A stretch of 64,000 nt of DNA, from the NCBI GenBank assembly GCA_963839165.1, contig CAWIUG010000005.1:1240001-1304000 (forward strand). The letters are read 5' to 3'. This DNA comes from DATFVA01 sp963839165. Lineage in GTDB: Bacteria; Bacteroidota; Ignavibacteria; Ignavibacteriales; Ignavibacteriaceae. The notes beneath the pieces were generated by a model. That model ran no database searches, was not told the DNA's origin, and saw only the letters and a list, made by a program, of their open reading frames with translations. Shown here one piece after another: positions 9,466 through 18,900 of this stretch (position 1 is the stretch's first letter; the number at the start of each line of letters is the position of its first letter). The translations under genes were made by a program, and so were the position numbers.

Positions 9466-12423
9466 TCATAAAATTTTGAGTGAAAACATCCATTCGTCAG
9501 ACAACTTATTATTTTGTTCAACTGCAGCGGCATATCCTATCGAAAATGTCATCTTAAGGTGATAAAGAAGGATAAACCTGAAATCGATTTGTGAACCGAA
9601 GTCAAGTAATGATCTCCTGAACTCCTTCGAATCCACATTGGTTACGATTGCAGTGGAGAAAAAAGAAGTCCTGGCATAATTTAAGAAAAAAGATGTAAAT
9701 CCGATATTGCTGAACCTTAAAGGAGGAAGATTCCATTCTGCCATAAGTTTGCCGTAATTAGTTCCTGCAATTTCATCAAGTTCAACCCCAGGAAAACTAT
9801 AATACTCCCTGTATCTTTTCTCATCCTGAAAATCAACATAATTGTTTCCGAACCCGCCAAAATAAAAATTAGCAAACGGTTCCTGTCTTTCGCCATAGGA
9901 ATAACCTGCCGAACTCCGGAACCAGATTGATGAATGATTTAAAGGTAGAGCAAAACCAAGGTCGAAGTCATTATGAATATGAGGATATATAGTCGTCCTT
10001 ACGTAATTATTATCCAGACTTATTTTCCAGTTAAACCCCTTCTCTTTATCAACCGAACCTAAAGACGCAGCCTCGTACCTGTACCCGAAATCGGCACCCA
10101 GGTTTAGCAGCTTATCATACGAAGCAGTTATATTCTGGTAGGAAGGCAATCGTTCAAGATTTCCGTAATAAGTTGTATGAATTGAATAGTCCATAAATAA
10201 AGGCTTATCGTAAATCAGACTTTTCCGGTACTGAAGTCCCACCGAATATCCTTTCATACTAACTTTGGTCGGTCCCGCTAGATCGTAGAAGTCAGCCCGG
10301 TTCAGAGTTGACTCAAATTTCCAATTAAGGTATGAATAAATAAAATCCAGATGGAATCTTTCATTCTTATTAAGCTGGTTGTAAGGACTATAGGAAGCCA
10401 GCAGGTTCATATTCTGGAAGCCTATGGGATCGGCAAGATTGACTTTTAGTCCGTATGAGAAATAATCTTTGTAGCCGAGTACAACCGGGTAAAAGGAAAC
10501 GACGCCGAAATGTTTAAAAACCGTATAATCATCCCACCCAGTTATCAACGAATCGATGTTTACAGAGGAAGGAGGAGGGGCGATCCACTGTTTAACAACA
10601 GGATGTTCCTCTACCACCTGTTGACCCAGCAGGTTTATTGCGCTAACCCTGGATACAGGCTTATTTTGTATCATAACCGGCTGGAATCCCTGTGCTGTGT
10701 ACAGAAAGGTCAGCAGAGAATCTTCACTGACAGGAGAGGGTCTGAAGAAACCGGTTTCAGCATTGCTCATTATATCCATATCTCGTTTGCTGAAATCATA
10801 TCTGTAAATGTTGGAGACACCAGAGTAATATGAAGTTCCGTATAGATATTTATCATCATCGGAGAAAGTGAAATTAGCAGGTATCGTATTCTCAAAGTTA
10901 AAAAGAGTATCAAAAGAAAAATTTCCATACATCAGGCTATCGATATCCATTTTAACAAGCAGCTGCTGACCATTTATTTCAGCCAGTGCGCCTGTAAGAA
11001 ATTTTCCGTTATGAGAAAGATCAATATTGTATAAATCCTGACCAAAGGGCCAGGAGTAGATCTGGTTCCATTCCGTATAAGGATAAGGCATTCTTACAAC
11101 GGTTGACTGCCCGTTATAGTGTCTTATTCCCCAAAGAGATTTATCTGAATGGTTAAAAGCCAGGTCTCCTATTCTCTGCTCCTTTAACAGAACCTTCGAG
11201 GTGCCCGACTTTATATCAAGCGAGTACAGGCTTCTCCATTCATTGTTGTCGGTAGTATAAAATAAAGTTTTGGAATCAGGGTCGTATGCTAAAGAAGTTA
11301 CATAATACAAAGCCTCACTCTTTACATCGTGTATCTTAACTATTCCACCAGTTTTTGTATCAATACTAACAATCTGGGCTACCTGTCCCGGATAATCGAT
11401 CGCACAGTAAATCTTATGGTCAGGCTTATCATAGAAAGCCCTGGACAATCCGCCCAGCTTAACCGATAGAGTACGGTACGCTGTTACCGGATTATCCCGC
11501 AATATTTCCAGATTTTTCTGTTGAAATATTTTTTCAAATTCAATCCATTGATCCCAGGCATCCGACAGCGAAAGATCATAGACCCTGTTAAAGTCAGAAG
11601 TAAAATACGCATCACTTCCCTCATGCCTTGATGTCCATTCTATCAACTTTTCAGGTCCATACTTAAGCGCCAGGTAATTCATAAACCTTGTACCATATAG
11701 ATAGGAGTTTGCCCCGACCTGAAAATCTGTTTGTGTACCTTCCGATTCAAGGCTGAGCAGATCGTAGATCGGTTCATTCTCAAGCACCTTTGTTCTGAAT
11801 ACCATCTCATCATAGCCGCCCATGGCCCGACCTATTCCACCAGCCATCCAGGTCTCGAGATAAACAGCAATCCCCTCTTTCCACCAGCGCGGGGTGCTTC
11901 TTCTAGGGTCAGTAAGAAAGGCATATAGGATCGTTTCAGGATCATCGGATGATTCTCCCACCTTGCCGCCGAAGATCGTTCTGAAGAACCTGTCACCCGA
12001 AGTAGACTGATCGAGGGTAACCATATGAACCAATTCATGATTCATGGTTGTATTGAACCTTTCATTTGCAGGTGCAGTTTCGTATTCATAATCGAGCGGG
12101 GCAATCGAAAGAATTATATGGTTCCGGGGAATTGTTCCGGTCCCGGCATTACCGAAATCATTCAGGTCATAAACCAGCACAGTTGATTTTTCATCAGTAT
12201 GATAATCATACAGTTTGCTGTTCCATCTCAGTGCATTTTCAAAACACTGACCTGCATATTTCACAAGATATTTACCTGCTTCCCCGGTATATATCAGCCG
12301 CATATCCGGAGTGTCATATTCATACAACTGCGCTTCTGCCTGTACCTGGAAGAAGACGGATACGAATAGAAAAATACTGACGATAGAAAATTGTGAATGG
12401 TTTTTCTTGATTATGATGCCCAT
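9466..12423 (-). CDS. Gluzincin-like peptidase with propeller and C-terminal barrel-like region
   Basis: Large (985 aa) exported protein. A signal peptide covers about residues 1-32. A peptidase-MA-like zincin domain follows, with HELVH at 129-133 and a downstream WWKEGIAVYLE whose Glu183 fits the third zinc ligand of gluzincins. Residues about 330-590 form a TolB/WD40-like propeller (TKTGGIVKI, DIKSGTSKV, PDSKTLFYTTDN). The last 330 residues alternate aromatic beta strands and end in LKIL, as in outer-membrane beta-barrels. No T9SS sorting domain is present, which fits anchoring through a barrel. It is the first gene of a pair with the PrsW protease. Zincin plus propeller plus barrel is seen in FCB-group proteins; the substrate is unknown. 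Confidence 0.8.
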   Translation of the reverse strand: MGIIIKKNHSQFSIVSIFLFVSVFFQVQAEAQLYEYDTPDMRLIYTGEAGKYLVKYAGQCFENALRWNSKLYDYHTDEKSTVLVYDLNDFGNAGTGTIPRNHIILSIAPLDYEYETAPANERFNTTMNHELVHMVTLDQSTSGDRFFRTIFGGKVGESSDDPETILYAFLTDPRRSTPRWWKEGIAVYLETWMAGGIGRAMGGYDEMVFRTKVLENEPIYDLLSLESEGTQTDFQVGANSYLYGTRFMNYLALKYGPEKLIEWTSRHEGSDAYFTSDFNRVYDLSLSDAWDQWIEFEKIFQQKNLEILRDNPVTAYRTLSVKLGGLSRAFYDKPDHKIYCAIDYPGQVAQIVSIDTKTGGIVKIHDVKSEALYYVTSLAYDPDSKTLFYTTDNNEWRSLYSLDIKSGTSKVLLKEQRIGDLAFNHSDKSLWGIRHYNGQSTVVRMPYPYTEWNQIYSWPFGQDLYNIDLSHNGKFLTGALAEINGQQLLVKMDIDSLMYGNFSFDTLFNFENTIPANFTFSDDDKYLYGTSYYSGVSNIYRYDFSKRDMDIMSNAETGFFRPSPVSEDSLLTFLYTAQGFQPVMIQNKPVSRVSAINLLGQQVVEEHPVVKQWIAPPPSSVNIDSLITGWDDYTVFKHFGVVSFYPVVLGYKDYFSYGLKVNLADPIGFQNMNLLASYSPYNQLNKNERFHLDFIYSYLNWKFESTLNRADFYDLAGPTKVSMKGYSVGLQYRKSLIYDKPLFMDYSIHTTYYGNLERLPSYQNITASYDKLLNLGADFGYRYEAASLGSVDKEKGFNWKISLDNNYVRTTIYPHIHNDFDLGFALPLNHSSIWFRSSAGYSYGERQEPFANFYFGGFGNNYVDFQDEKRYREYYSFPGVELDEIAGTNYGKLMAEWNLPPLRFSNIGFTSFFLNYARTSFFSTAIVTNVDSKEFRRSLLDFGSQIDFRFILLYHLKMTFSIGYAAAVEQNNKLSDEWMFSLKIL

Positions 12424-12457
12424 AGTTAAGGTTTAAGAAGAGTTTAAAAATATTAAA

Positions 12458-12491
12458 AGGAGAAACTGTTTCTTTCAAAACAGCTTCTCCT
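12458..12491 (-). terminator. Rho-independent terminator
   Basis: Stem of 13 pairs with one internal A/C mismatch (AGGAGAA-A-CTGTTT with AAACAG-C-TTCTCCT), loop of 5-6 bases, followed on the minus strand by a T-rich tract (ttttaatattttt). It sits just after the nine-residue-repeat protein gene and before the zincin gene, so it separates the sigma/anti-sigma operon from the protease pair. Confidence 0.8.
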
Positions 12492-12518
12492 CAACAAAGG
12501 CCTGACTTTTTTATTTCA

Positions 12519-13454
12519 TTATTTAGAGATGCTTCTCCCTGCTTCAATATTACGCTGTGACTCAATACTTCTCTGAGCATCCATATTTCTCTGCGCATCC
12601 ATATTTCTATCAGCTTCAGTTCTGAAGACTTCAGTTCTGAATGCACTGTTATCCCAGTATTTCATCAGGGCATCACTTTGTACTGCTTTCATAAAGCCAT
12701 CGCTCGCAGCAGCATTCCTGAACATTTCCTGTCTGAGAGCCAGCTGAAATCCACCGTCCTGGAAAATATTTCTTGCTGCATCTGTTCTGAAAGCTTCTGT
12801 GAACTGACGGTTATCAAGTAACTGCCTCATTGCATCACTTGCGAATAACTGTCTGAAAGATGCATTGCGCATAGCCTCGGTAAATGATGCATCTTTAGCA
12901 ACCTGTCTTAAGGCTTCATTCCTGAGTGCAACACTATAGTTAGCACCAGCCAGCTGTGTTCTTAATGTAGCATTTCTCAACGCCATATGAAGAGAACCAT
13001 CGGCAGCAATTTTTGCAAAAGCACCGCTCTCAACTATTTTTCTGAAACTTTCATTTCTTAAAGCATCAACCCAGCTTCTGTTTGACATTATAGTTCTGTA
13101 AACAGCGCTTCTGGTTACGGCCTGCCGAAAAGCGGGGTTCCTGTTGAATGCTGTTCTGAAGGCTTCATTATCAATAGCCGTACGGAAATTAGGATCATTT
13201 ATTAAAATCTGAATCTTATCATTTTGAAGGAGCTGTTGTATGTCGCCCGTTGCAACAGCAACATCACCCGTGTTGATCTGCTCTTTCTGATACTTCTTAA
13301 CCTTCTCAACACCTCCAATTGTACCTGACATATCAGTACTGATCACCGGCCAGGGGTAAAAAGCCGCAAAGTACAGAACCAGTATAACCGCCAGTATTGA
13401 CCCTCCTACGAAGACTTTGGTTTTCTTATCGAACCGTCGTTTTGTTCCTTCCAT
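12519..13454 (-). CDS. Membrane protein built of ~20 nine-residue repeats
   Basis: Unrecognised 311-residue protein. A basic N-terminus (KRRFDKKTK) and one membrane segment at about 15-32 put the rest outside the cytoplasmic membrane. Residues about 90-285 are a near-continuous run of 9-residue units of the form aromatic/Leu-x-x-Ala/Ile-hydrophobic-x-Asn/Asp/Ser-x-small, for example FRTAIDNEA, FRKIVESGA, LHMALRNAT, YSVALRNEA, FTEAMRNAS and FRQLFASDA. Units often alternate, giving an 18-residue super-period, five turns of an ideal alpha helix. The tail switches to 7-residue units (RNMDAQ, RSIESQ, RNIEAG). A strong GGAGG RBS lies 7 bases before ATG. It closes the STAS/sigma/anti-sigma operon and carries the terminator, so it may be the sensor or output of that regulon. 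Function unknown. Confidence 0.7.
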   Translation of the reverse strand: MEGTKRRFDKKTKVFVGGSILAVILVLYFAAFYPWPVISTDMSGTIGGVEKVKKYQKEQINTGDVAVATGDIQQLLQNDKIQILINDPNFRTAIDNEAFRTAFNRNPAFRQAVTRSAVYRTIMSNRSWVDALRNESFRKIVESGAFAKIAADGSLHMALRNATLRTQLAGANYSVALRNEALRQVAKDASFTEAMRNASFRQLFASDAMRQLLDNRQFTEAFRTDAARNIFQDGGFQLALRQEMFRNAAASDGFMKAVQSDALMKYWDNSAFRTEVFRTEADRNMDAQRNMDAQRSIESQRNIEAGRSISK

Positions 13455-13567
13455 AACAGACCTCCATTAAGTATTAATTTATTGATTACTTTAACTTTCG
13501 CTCTATCATAATTACAACTGGAAAAAGAAAAAGTTGGCGAAGATCCGGGCCGGAATTCCAAGCTTTT

Positions 13568-14314
13568 CTATCTATTCAAAGCAAATTCATGTTCAAATAA
13601 TTTCTTACCGGATTGGGACAATTCGATATGAACAGGAGGAGGATTTTTACCCATGCGGGTAAAAGAGAAGGTAAACTGCTGGGGTCCCGAATTTGCAGCT
13701 TTTATAATATTACCGGCCGTAATCAGACTGATTCTTCCAGGTATTCCAGGTTTGAAACTCTCCAGCTTAACCTGGGAAGGATAGGATATGGTCAGGTCAA
13801 CCAGCGATTCAGAATTCAGGCTGATTTCAAATAAATAAAGATCATTTTTCTCTTTTAAGGATATATCACCCTGTATTTCACCTAGATTTATTGGAAGCTC
13901 TCTGATAGTAAGGACTTCTTCAATGCCTATGGTTCCTGAAACATCATTCTGGTGGAAGTTCTGGGAAGTGATGGAAAAGAGAGCGTAAATTATTAAACCG
14001 GCCAGGAGTCCCGCTGCAAAAGTAAACGCATACTTTCTATTAAATGCAGGGATAAAACCAAAAGCTCTTTTCCTTACAGGTTTGTGTGGATACCTTGTAA
14101 AATCAATTGAATTTATTATCTTTTTACCGAGGTTTTCAGGAACAGCTGGCTGGGGAACCTGGTTAAGGGCATGATTTGCAGCGAGCAGATCATCATAATA
14201 TTCTCTTGACTCCATATTTTCTGCCAGGCATCGATGCAGATCCTGTTTCTCATCGGGAGTAATAAGATGATCAATCTCCTTGTTCATCAATTCGATATAT
14301 TTTCTATCAATCAT
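13568..14314 (-). CDS. Transmembrane anti-sigma factor (no zinc motif)
   Basis: Probable anti-sigma factor for the ECF sigma gene it overlaps by 4 bases (ATGA), an arrangement implying translational coupling. The N-terminal 70 residues have the acidic helical pattern of anti-sigma domains (MNKEIDHLITPDEKQDLHRCL, ...VPENLGKKIINSI) but no HxxxCxxC zinc motif. One membrane segment lies at about 95-114, leaving about 130 residues outside, rich in beta strands and ending ARG-free in EHEFALNR. The topology suits signal-dependent release of the sigma factor by proteolysis. The next gene is the nine-residue-repeat protein, itself a single-pass membrane protein. Confidence 0.8.
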   Translation of the reverse strand: MIDRKYIELMNKEIDHLITPDEKQDLHRCLAENMESREYYDDLLAANHALNQVPQPAVPENLGKKIINSIDFTRYPHKPVRKRAFGFIPAFNRKYAFTFAAGLLAGLIIYALFSITSQNFHQNDVSGTIGIEEVLTIRELPINLGEIQGDISLKEKNDLYLFEISLNSESLVDLTISYPSQVKLESFKPGIPGRISLITAGNIIKAANSGPQQFTFSFTRMGKNPPPVHIELSQSGKKLFEHEFALNR

Positions 14315-14853
14315 TTTTCCAGAACCTTATTTTTAATTAAAATATCTTTTAACAGCTGTCTTCCTGTAAACAGCCTTGATTTTACTGTTTTCTCTGGAAT
14401 TACGAGGAGTTCACTGATCTCCTTGTATGAGTAATCCATAAAATGTTTAAGAACCAGGGGAACTCTATACAGCAGGTCAACTTCCATCAATGCTGTCTCT
14501 ATCTTTTCACCAAGCTCGTTTCTGCCGTAAACTTCATCAGGATTTTCACCATCCGATATAAATTCATCATTTAACTTTTCCAGGTAACTCTGTTTTTTTG
14601 AGAAATTGAGTGTTTCGTTTACGGCTATTCGGTATAACCAGCTGAAAAACTTAAACCCCGGGTTGTAAGATTTAAGGTTCTCATAAGCTTTAACAAAAAC
14701 AATTTGGGCAATTTCTTCTGCATCATCATTATCGTGTAAAATCCGGTATGCAAGGCGGTAAACAGTTTTATAATGCCTGTTTACAATTTCCTCAAAGGAA
14801 CTCCTGCTTCCTTCAAGACATTGTTTCACTAATTCCTTGTCATCCTCATTCAT
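14311..14853 (-). CDS. ECF-family RNA polymerase sigma factor
   Basis: Sigma-70 ECF (RpoE-like) factor that would direct RNA polymerase to an envelope-response regulon. Region 2 is recognisable in the N-terminal third (EEIVNRHYKTVYRLAYRIL, DDAEEIAQIVFVKAYENL, FFSWLYRIAVNE) and region 4 in the C-terminal third (KHFMDYSYKEISELL, PEKTVKSRLFTGRQLL). I start it at the ATG giving MNEDDKELV; a TTG four codons upstream (14865) is an alternative but adds only a short MYLF. Length of about 180 residues is usual. It overlaps the anti-sigma gene by 4 bases and follows a STAS gene by about 50 bases. Confidence 0.92.
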   Translation of the reverse strand: MNEDDKELVKQCLEGSRSSFEEIVNRHYKTVYRLAYRILHDNDDAEEIAQIVFVKAYENLKSYNPGFKFFSWLYRIAVNETLNFSKKQSYLEKLNDEFISDGENPDEVYGRNELGEKIETALMEVDLLYRVPLVLKHFMDYSYKEISELLVIPEKTVKSRLFTGRQLLKDILIKNKVLEK

Positions 14854-14901
14854 AAATAAATACAACTCAGAAGTAAAAAAGTTGGAGGGTTAATGGATAA
14901 T

Positions 14902-15189
14902 TTATTCCAGAATGGTGAACACACCATCAAGTTTTGAGTACTTAAACACCTCCCTCACATGCTTATTCAGGTTTTTTAACCGAACAGAATGCCCTGAATC
15001 CTTAAGCCTTGAGTAGAGATGCAGTAATGATCCGAGGCCGGCACTGGAGATATATTCAAGGTTCTGGAAGTTAACCACGCAGTCTTTTGATACCGCGTCG
15101 AGCACTCTCTTTACTCTGTCGACCTGGGCAGCATCAAAACGTCCGGAGAGAACCACTTCATTCTCATTTTCAAGATCTATATTAAACAT
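14902..15189 (-). CDS. STAS-domain anti-sigma factor antagonist
   Basis: Single STAS domain of 95 residues, like SpoIIAA/RsbV. These small proteins bind and sequester an anti-sigma factor or kinase when dephosphorylated. The phosphorylation loop reads LEYISSAGLGSLL, with Ser49 at the phosphoacceptor position and the usual preceding Asp replaced by Ser48. It is the first gene of a probable four-gene minus-strand operon with the ECF sigma, anti-sigma and repeat protein. A STAS protein leading an ECF operon is unusual because the anti-sigma partner here has no GHKL kinase domain; its kinase may be the RsbW-like protein at 30593-31009. Confidence 0.88.
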   Translation of the reverse strand: MFNIDLENENEVVLSGRFDAAQVDRVKRVLDAVSKDCVVNFQNLEYISSAGLGSLLHLYSRLKDSGHSVRLKNLNKHVREVFKYSKLDGVFTILE

Positions 15190-15604
15190 AAAGGCACCTT
15201 AATGTAAATGTTTCTGATAATTTTCCTTAAAGTACCAGCATAGGGACATGATTTTCATTCAAGGAACTGCCGGGAAAATAATTTAAGATCCGGTATTTTG
15301 AATATCTGCACATATAAGGGGATGAATGAATCTACTTTTCTTTTGTCTTAAAGTCAATTTTTTTTTATTGCGTAAACTCACTAAAACGGATGACAAATCA
15401 ACATAACTTGATCTCACTTCCTTAAGACATAATTAGATACGTCTTGTGAATAAAGACTACCTTAATTACAATTTATTATGTATTATATATATTATTCCCG
15501 AATAAATATTTAGATATAAAAAAGTTTGAAACACTTGATCTGAGAAACTGGACTAAAATGCGTCAGCGGCTCATCAAGTGGAACCAAAATAAATAGGCTG
15601 AAAG
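15190..15604 (+). other. 415-bp divergent intergenic region
   Basis: AT-rich, no coding potential seen. It must contain the promoters of the minus-strand STAS/sigma operon and the plus-strand small-protein gene. A very AT-rich stretch lies around 15470-15520 (tattatatatattatt). An 8-bp perfect inverted repeat sits just upstream of the small gene and is listed separately. I cannot assign promoter boxes with confidence. Confidence 0.6.
15532..15580. promoter_or_regulatory. Inverted repeat upstream of small gene
   Basis: CACTTGAT at 15532-15539 and ATCAAGTG at 15573-15580, a perfect 8-bp inverted repeat with a 33-bp spacer, ending 24 bases before the ATG of the small-protein gene. Centre-to-centre spacing is 41 bp, close to four helical turns, so it could be a two-site operator. 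Chance occurrence is possible. Confidence 0.3.
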
Positions 15605-15814
15605 ATGACGGAAAAAATGAATAAAGATATTGAAAGAGCCGCGGAGTTAGTCAGGGAAGAATGTACAAAAGAATTCATCCGTGCTTATGAAGAGGCCGGC
15701 ATAAAAGGACTTTGTGAAGATGGACGGATTGAGTATGCTGTCGACTCTGTAAGGTCGCTTAACCTTCAGAATATACTTAACCAGGTTAAACCTGGCCTAA
15801 AACACACTAATTAA
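15605..15814 (+). CDS. Small conserved-looking protein, 69 aa
   Basis: Acidic/basic, helical, soluble 69-residue protein with no membrane segment. The stretch AGIKGLCEDGRIEYAVDSVRSLNL resembles, from memory, a family of about 60-70 residue bacterial proteins with a GLCxxGxxExAxDAxRxLDL pattern, of unknown function and sometimes named acetyltransferase without good reason. Codon use and amino-acid composition look normal for the window. No strong RBS is visible (ggctgaaag before ATG), as is common in this group. It lies 121 bp upstream of the STAND ATPase on the same strand and may be co-transcribed. Confidence 0.65.
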   Translation: MTEKMNKDIERAAELVREECTKEFIRAYEEAGIKGLCEDGRIEYAVDSVRSLNLQNILNQVKPGLKHTN

Positions 15815-15935
15815 GCGTAACTAGTTGCTGTCGAAGAGCGTGACATAATTCGAACGGCCCTCTGAATCTGCCGATGCTTCTCCTAACCTCTACCGGCTAT
15901 AAACAAGAAATATTCTATAACAAATAAAGCTCATA

Positions 15936-18900
15936 ATGACAGATCTGGCAGAAGAATTCCTTTCACTTCCCGCTGAGTATCAAAAAGTACTGAGCTTTGC
16001 ACAGGAATTCCTGAAAATAAAAGTTACTTTGCTGCAGGAATTAAAAGGTGGTCAGACAGGAGCCAGTCTCTTCCTTGTCAGCGTCTCTAAAGCTGAAACC
16101 AATGAGATCCTTCATCTCGTATTTAAGCTTGATCATAAAAGCAATAAATCAGGAATGGATGAGCTTGAAAGGCATCGAACTGCAGTGGAACAATCTCCGG
16201 GCGATTTTGCAAAAAATCATATTGCGGGTCTGGCCTTTGAAAGAATTGAACTTGACGGCTCATCTGCGATCTTCTATGATATAGCAGGACAGTCGCTCAA
16301 CAATTACCGTCCACTGGCCAGTTATCAACAACAGGATAAACTTGAGAGATTATTTGAAACAACAAGCATTATGCTGCTTTCCGGATGGAATAAAAACCCG
16401 ATAATTAAGCAGGCCGTCCATCCTCAGAAGGTACTTTCCTCCTGGCTCGGTTATCGGCTTAATCCCGGTGGAAATATCGAATGTTTCCTGGAAGATAACT
16501 GTAAGGTGTCGAATGAAACACCGGGTATCCTCATTCAGGGCAACCTGTTTCCAAATCCATATATGTTTGCACAGGAGCAGCAGCTCTGGAATTCTGTAAG
16601 ACCGATAGATATCTTAACGGGATTTCAGCACGGGGATCTGAACATAGGAAATATATTAGCAAAATTTGAAGGAAAAGATTCACAGCTGACTGGTTATTAC
16701 CTGATTGATTTTGCTCTCTTTAAACCCCGGATGCCGTTATTATATGATAACTGCTACCTTGAAATGTCGTATCTCCTTCGGGAACTAACAAGAGTTTCTA
16801 TGAAGAAATGGATAGACTTCGTCACCAATTTTGCAAATGAGGATATAATAGATCCACAAAGTATTCCAATTGAACTTGCAGGTATCTGTGCTGTTATAAA
16901 TTCAGGAAGAAAAATATTCGCTGAGCGGGTTAAAGAAAATTACTTAAGTTTGTCAGATGATTTATGGGGACAGTACTGGCTGGCAGGCGTAAGCGCCGGA
17001 CTAAATTATTGTAATAAGACAATAATTTCTTCACAAGAGAGATTAGCGGGATTTATCTTTGCTGCCGCGCATTTAAAACGCTATCATTCAATGTTCGGTG
17101 TTCCGCTGCCGGCTGAAGTTAAAAATATCGATATAGAAAATTTACAACCTACAACCTTTCATAAAGGAAAAAATAACAGGTCGGATAAAAGTCCCATAAG
17201 GAATAATCTTCCGCCATTAATTACACCTTTCATAGGGCGAAACGCAGAGCTGGAGATCACCAGCGATATGCTTCAGCGTGAAGATGTCCGGTTACTTTCT
17301 CTTACAGGTCCCGGTGGTACAGGTAAAACGCGCCTTGGTATTCAACTGGCATCCTATCTTATGGATAATTATAATGACGGCGTTTTTTTTGTGGATCTCT
17401 CTGCCGCCCGGGATTCTGGTTCTCTTTTTGCTTCTGTTGCACGTATGATAGGTCTGAGAGAAATCAGTGACAGGAACATACTCGATGAAATTAAAAAATA
17501 TTTACTGAATAGAAAGATGTTAATACTTCTTGATAATTTTGAACAATTAACAGCCGCCTCGCCTGACATCCATGATCTGCTTCTCAGCTGTCCCCAGCTT
17601 AAACTCATCGCAACTACGAGGGAACCTCTTCGACTGCGCGGCGAACAAATTTTTCCTGTTCCTCCCCTTCAGCTTCCTGATATAAGCGGCTTCAGACAGG
17701 CTGTTTCTGAACTAATGAAAAATGAATCCATCCAGTTCTTTGCAGAGCGCGCTCAATCAGTAAAACCTGACTTCAAAATTTCTGAAACAAATATTACTCC
17801 CATAATTGAAATCTGCAGCAGGCTCGATGGACTCCCCTTAGCGATTGAACTTGCTGCTGCCCGTATGAATGTATTCTCACCTGAAGCGTTGCTCAAACGC
17901 ATGGATAACCGGTTGAAACTGCTCAAAGGCGGGCCGCGTGATCTTCCGGCAAGACAACAGACTCTGCGGGATACCATTGACTGGAGTTACGAAATGCTCA
18001 GCTCCGGTGAACAAAAATTATTCGCTCTACTTTCTGTTTTCCCCGACTGTACTTATGAGCAGGTTGAAGCAGTGGCCGAGAAAACCGGAAAGATAGACAA
18101 TGCTCGAACGGACATTATGGATTTATTATCCTCCCTGATAGATAAAAGTCTTATCCGTGTCTCAAGCAGCGACAACGGGAACCAGAGACTAAAGATGCTT
18201 GAAACTATAAGAGAATATGCCTCAGAAAAATTAGAAGCAGATCCGGAATTCCGGGCAGTTGTATACCTTATGCACGCTTCATACTTTGTTGATTTTGCAC
18301 AGGTTCAGTGGAAAAGGCTTACGGGTAATGAACGCGACGGAGCTTTGTATGATCTTGAAACTGAGATTCAGAACATCCGGGTTTCATGGAAATACTGGCT
18401 GGAGAAAAAGGATATTGAGCAGCTTCAGAAATTAACTGATTGTTTATGGCTATTATATGATGCGCGCGGATGGCTTAATTATAGTGTGGAACTCACTAAT
18501 GATCTGCTGAATGTGCTTTCGTCCGCTCCCTCATCTCCTGAACGGGCTGTTCAGGAAATTATGCTGCAGATGAGCCTGGGACGTGTACTGATGGCTCTTA
18601 AAGGCTGCACCCGTGAAGTTGAAGAAGTCTTTAATCTTGCCCTGGAACTTTGTCAGAAATATGGTGAGATACCTCAGTCATTTGCCATCCTGAGAGCACT
18701 GGCGAGTTTTTATGTTTATATGGGACGTTTCCAAAAGAGCGCAGCACTTGGAGAACAGATTTTATCTCTCGCCGGAAAGTTAAATAATCCTGCAGCAAAA
18801 ACTGAAGGTCATCTTGTACTTGGTTATAGTCTCATCTTTTCCGGAGAACTGGCTCATGGTATAAAAGAACTGGAAGAGGCGCTGTCTGCTTATAAACCGG

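Noticed and set aside
12066..12380. Plus-strand open frame of 104 codons opposite the zincin gene
   Set aside because: Antisense to the signal peptide and zincin domain, with no RBS or recognisable features.
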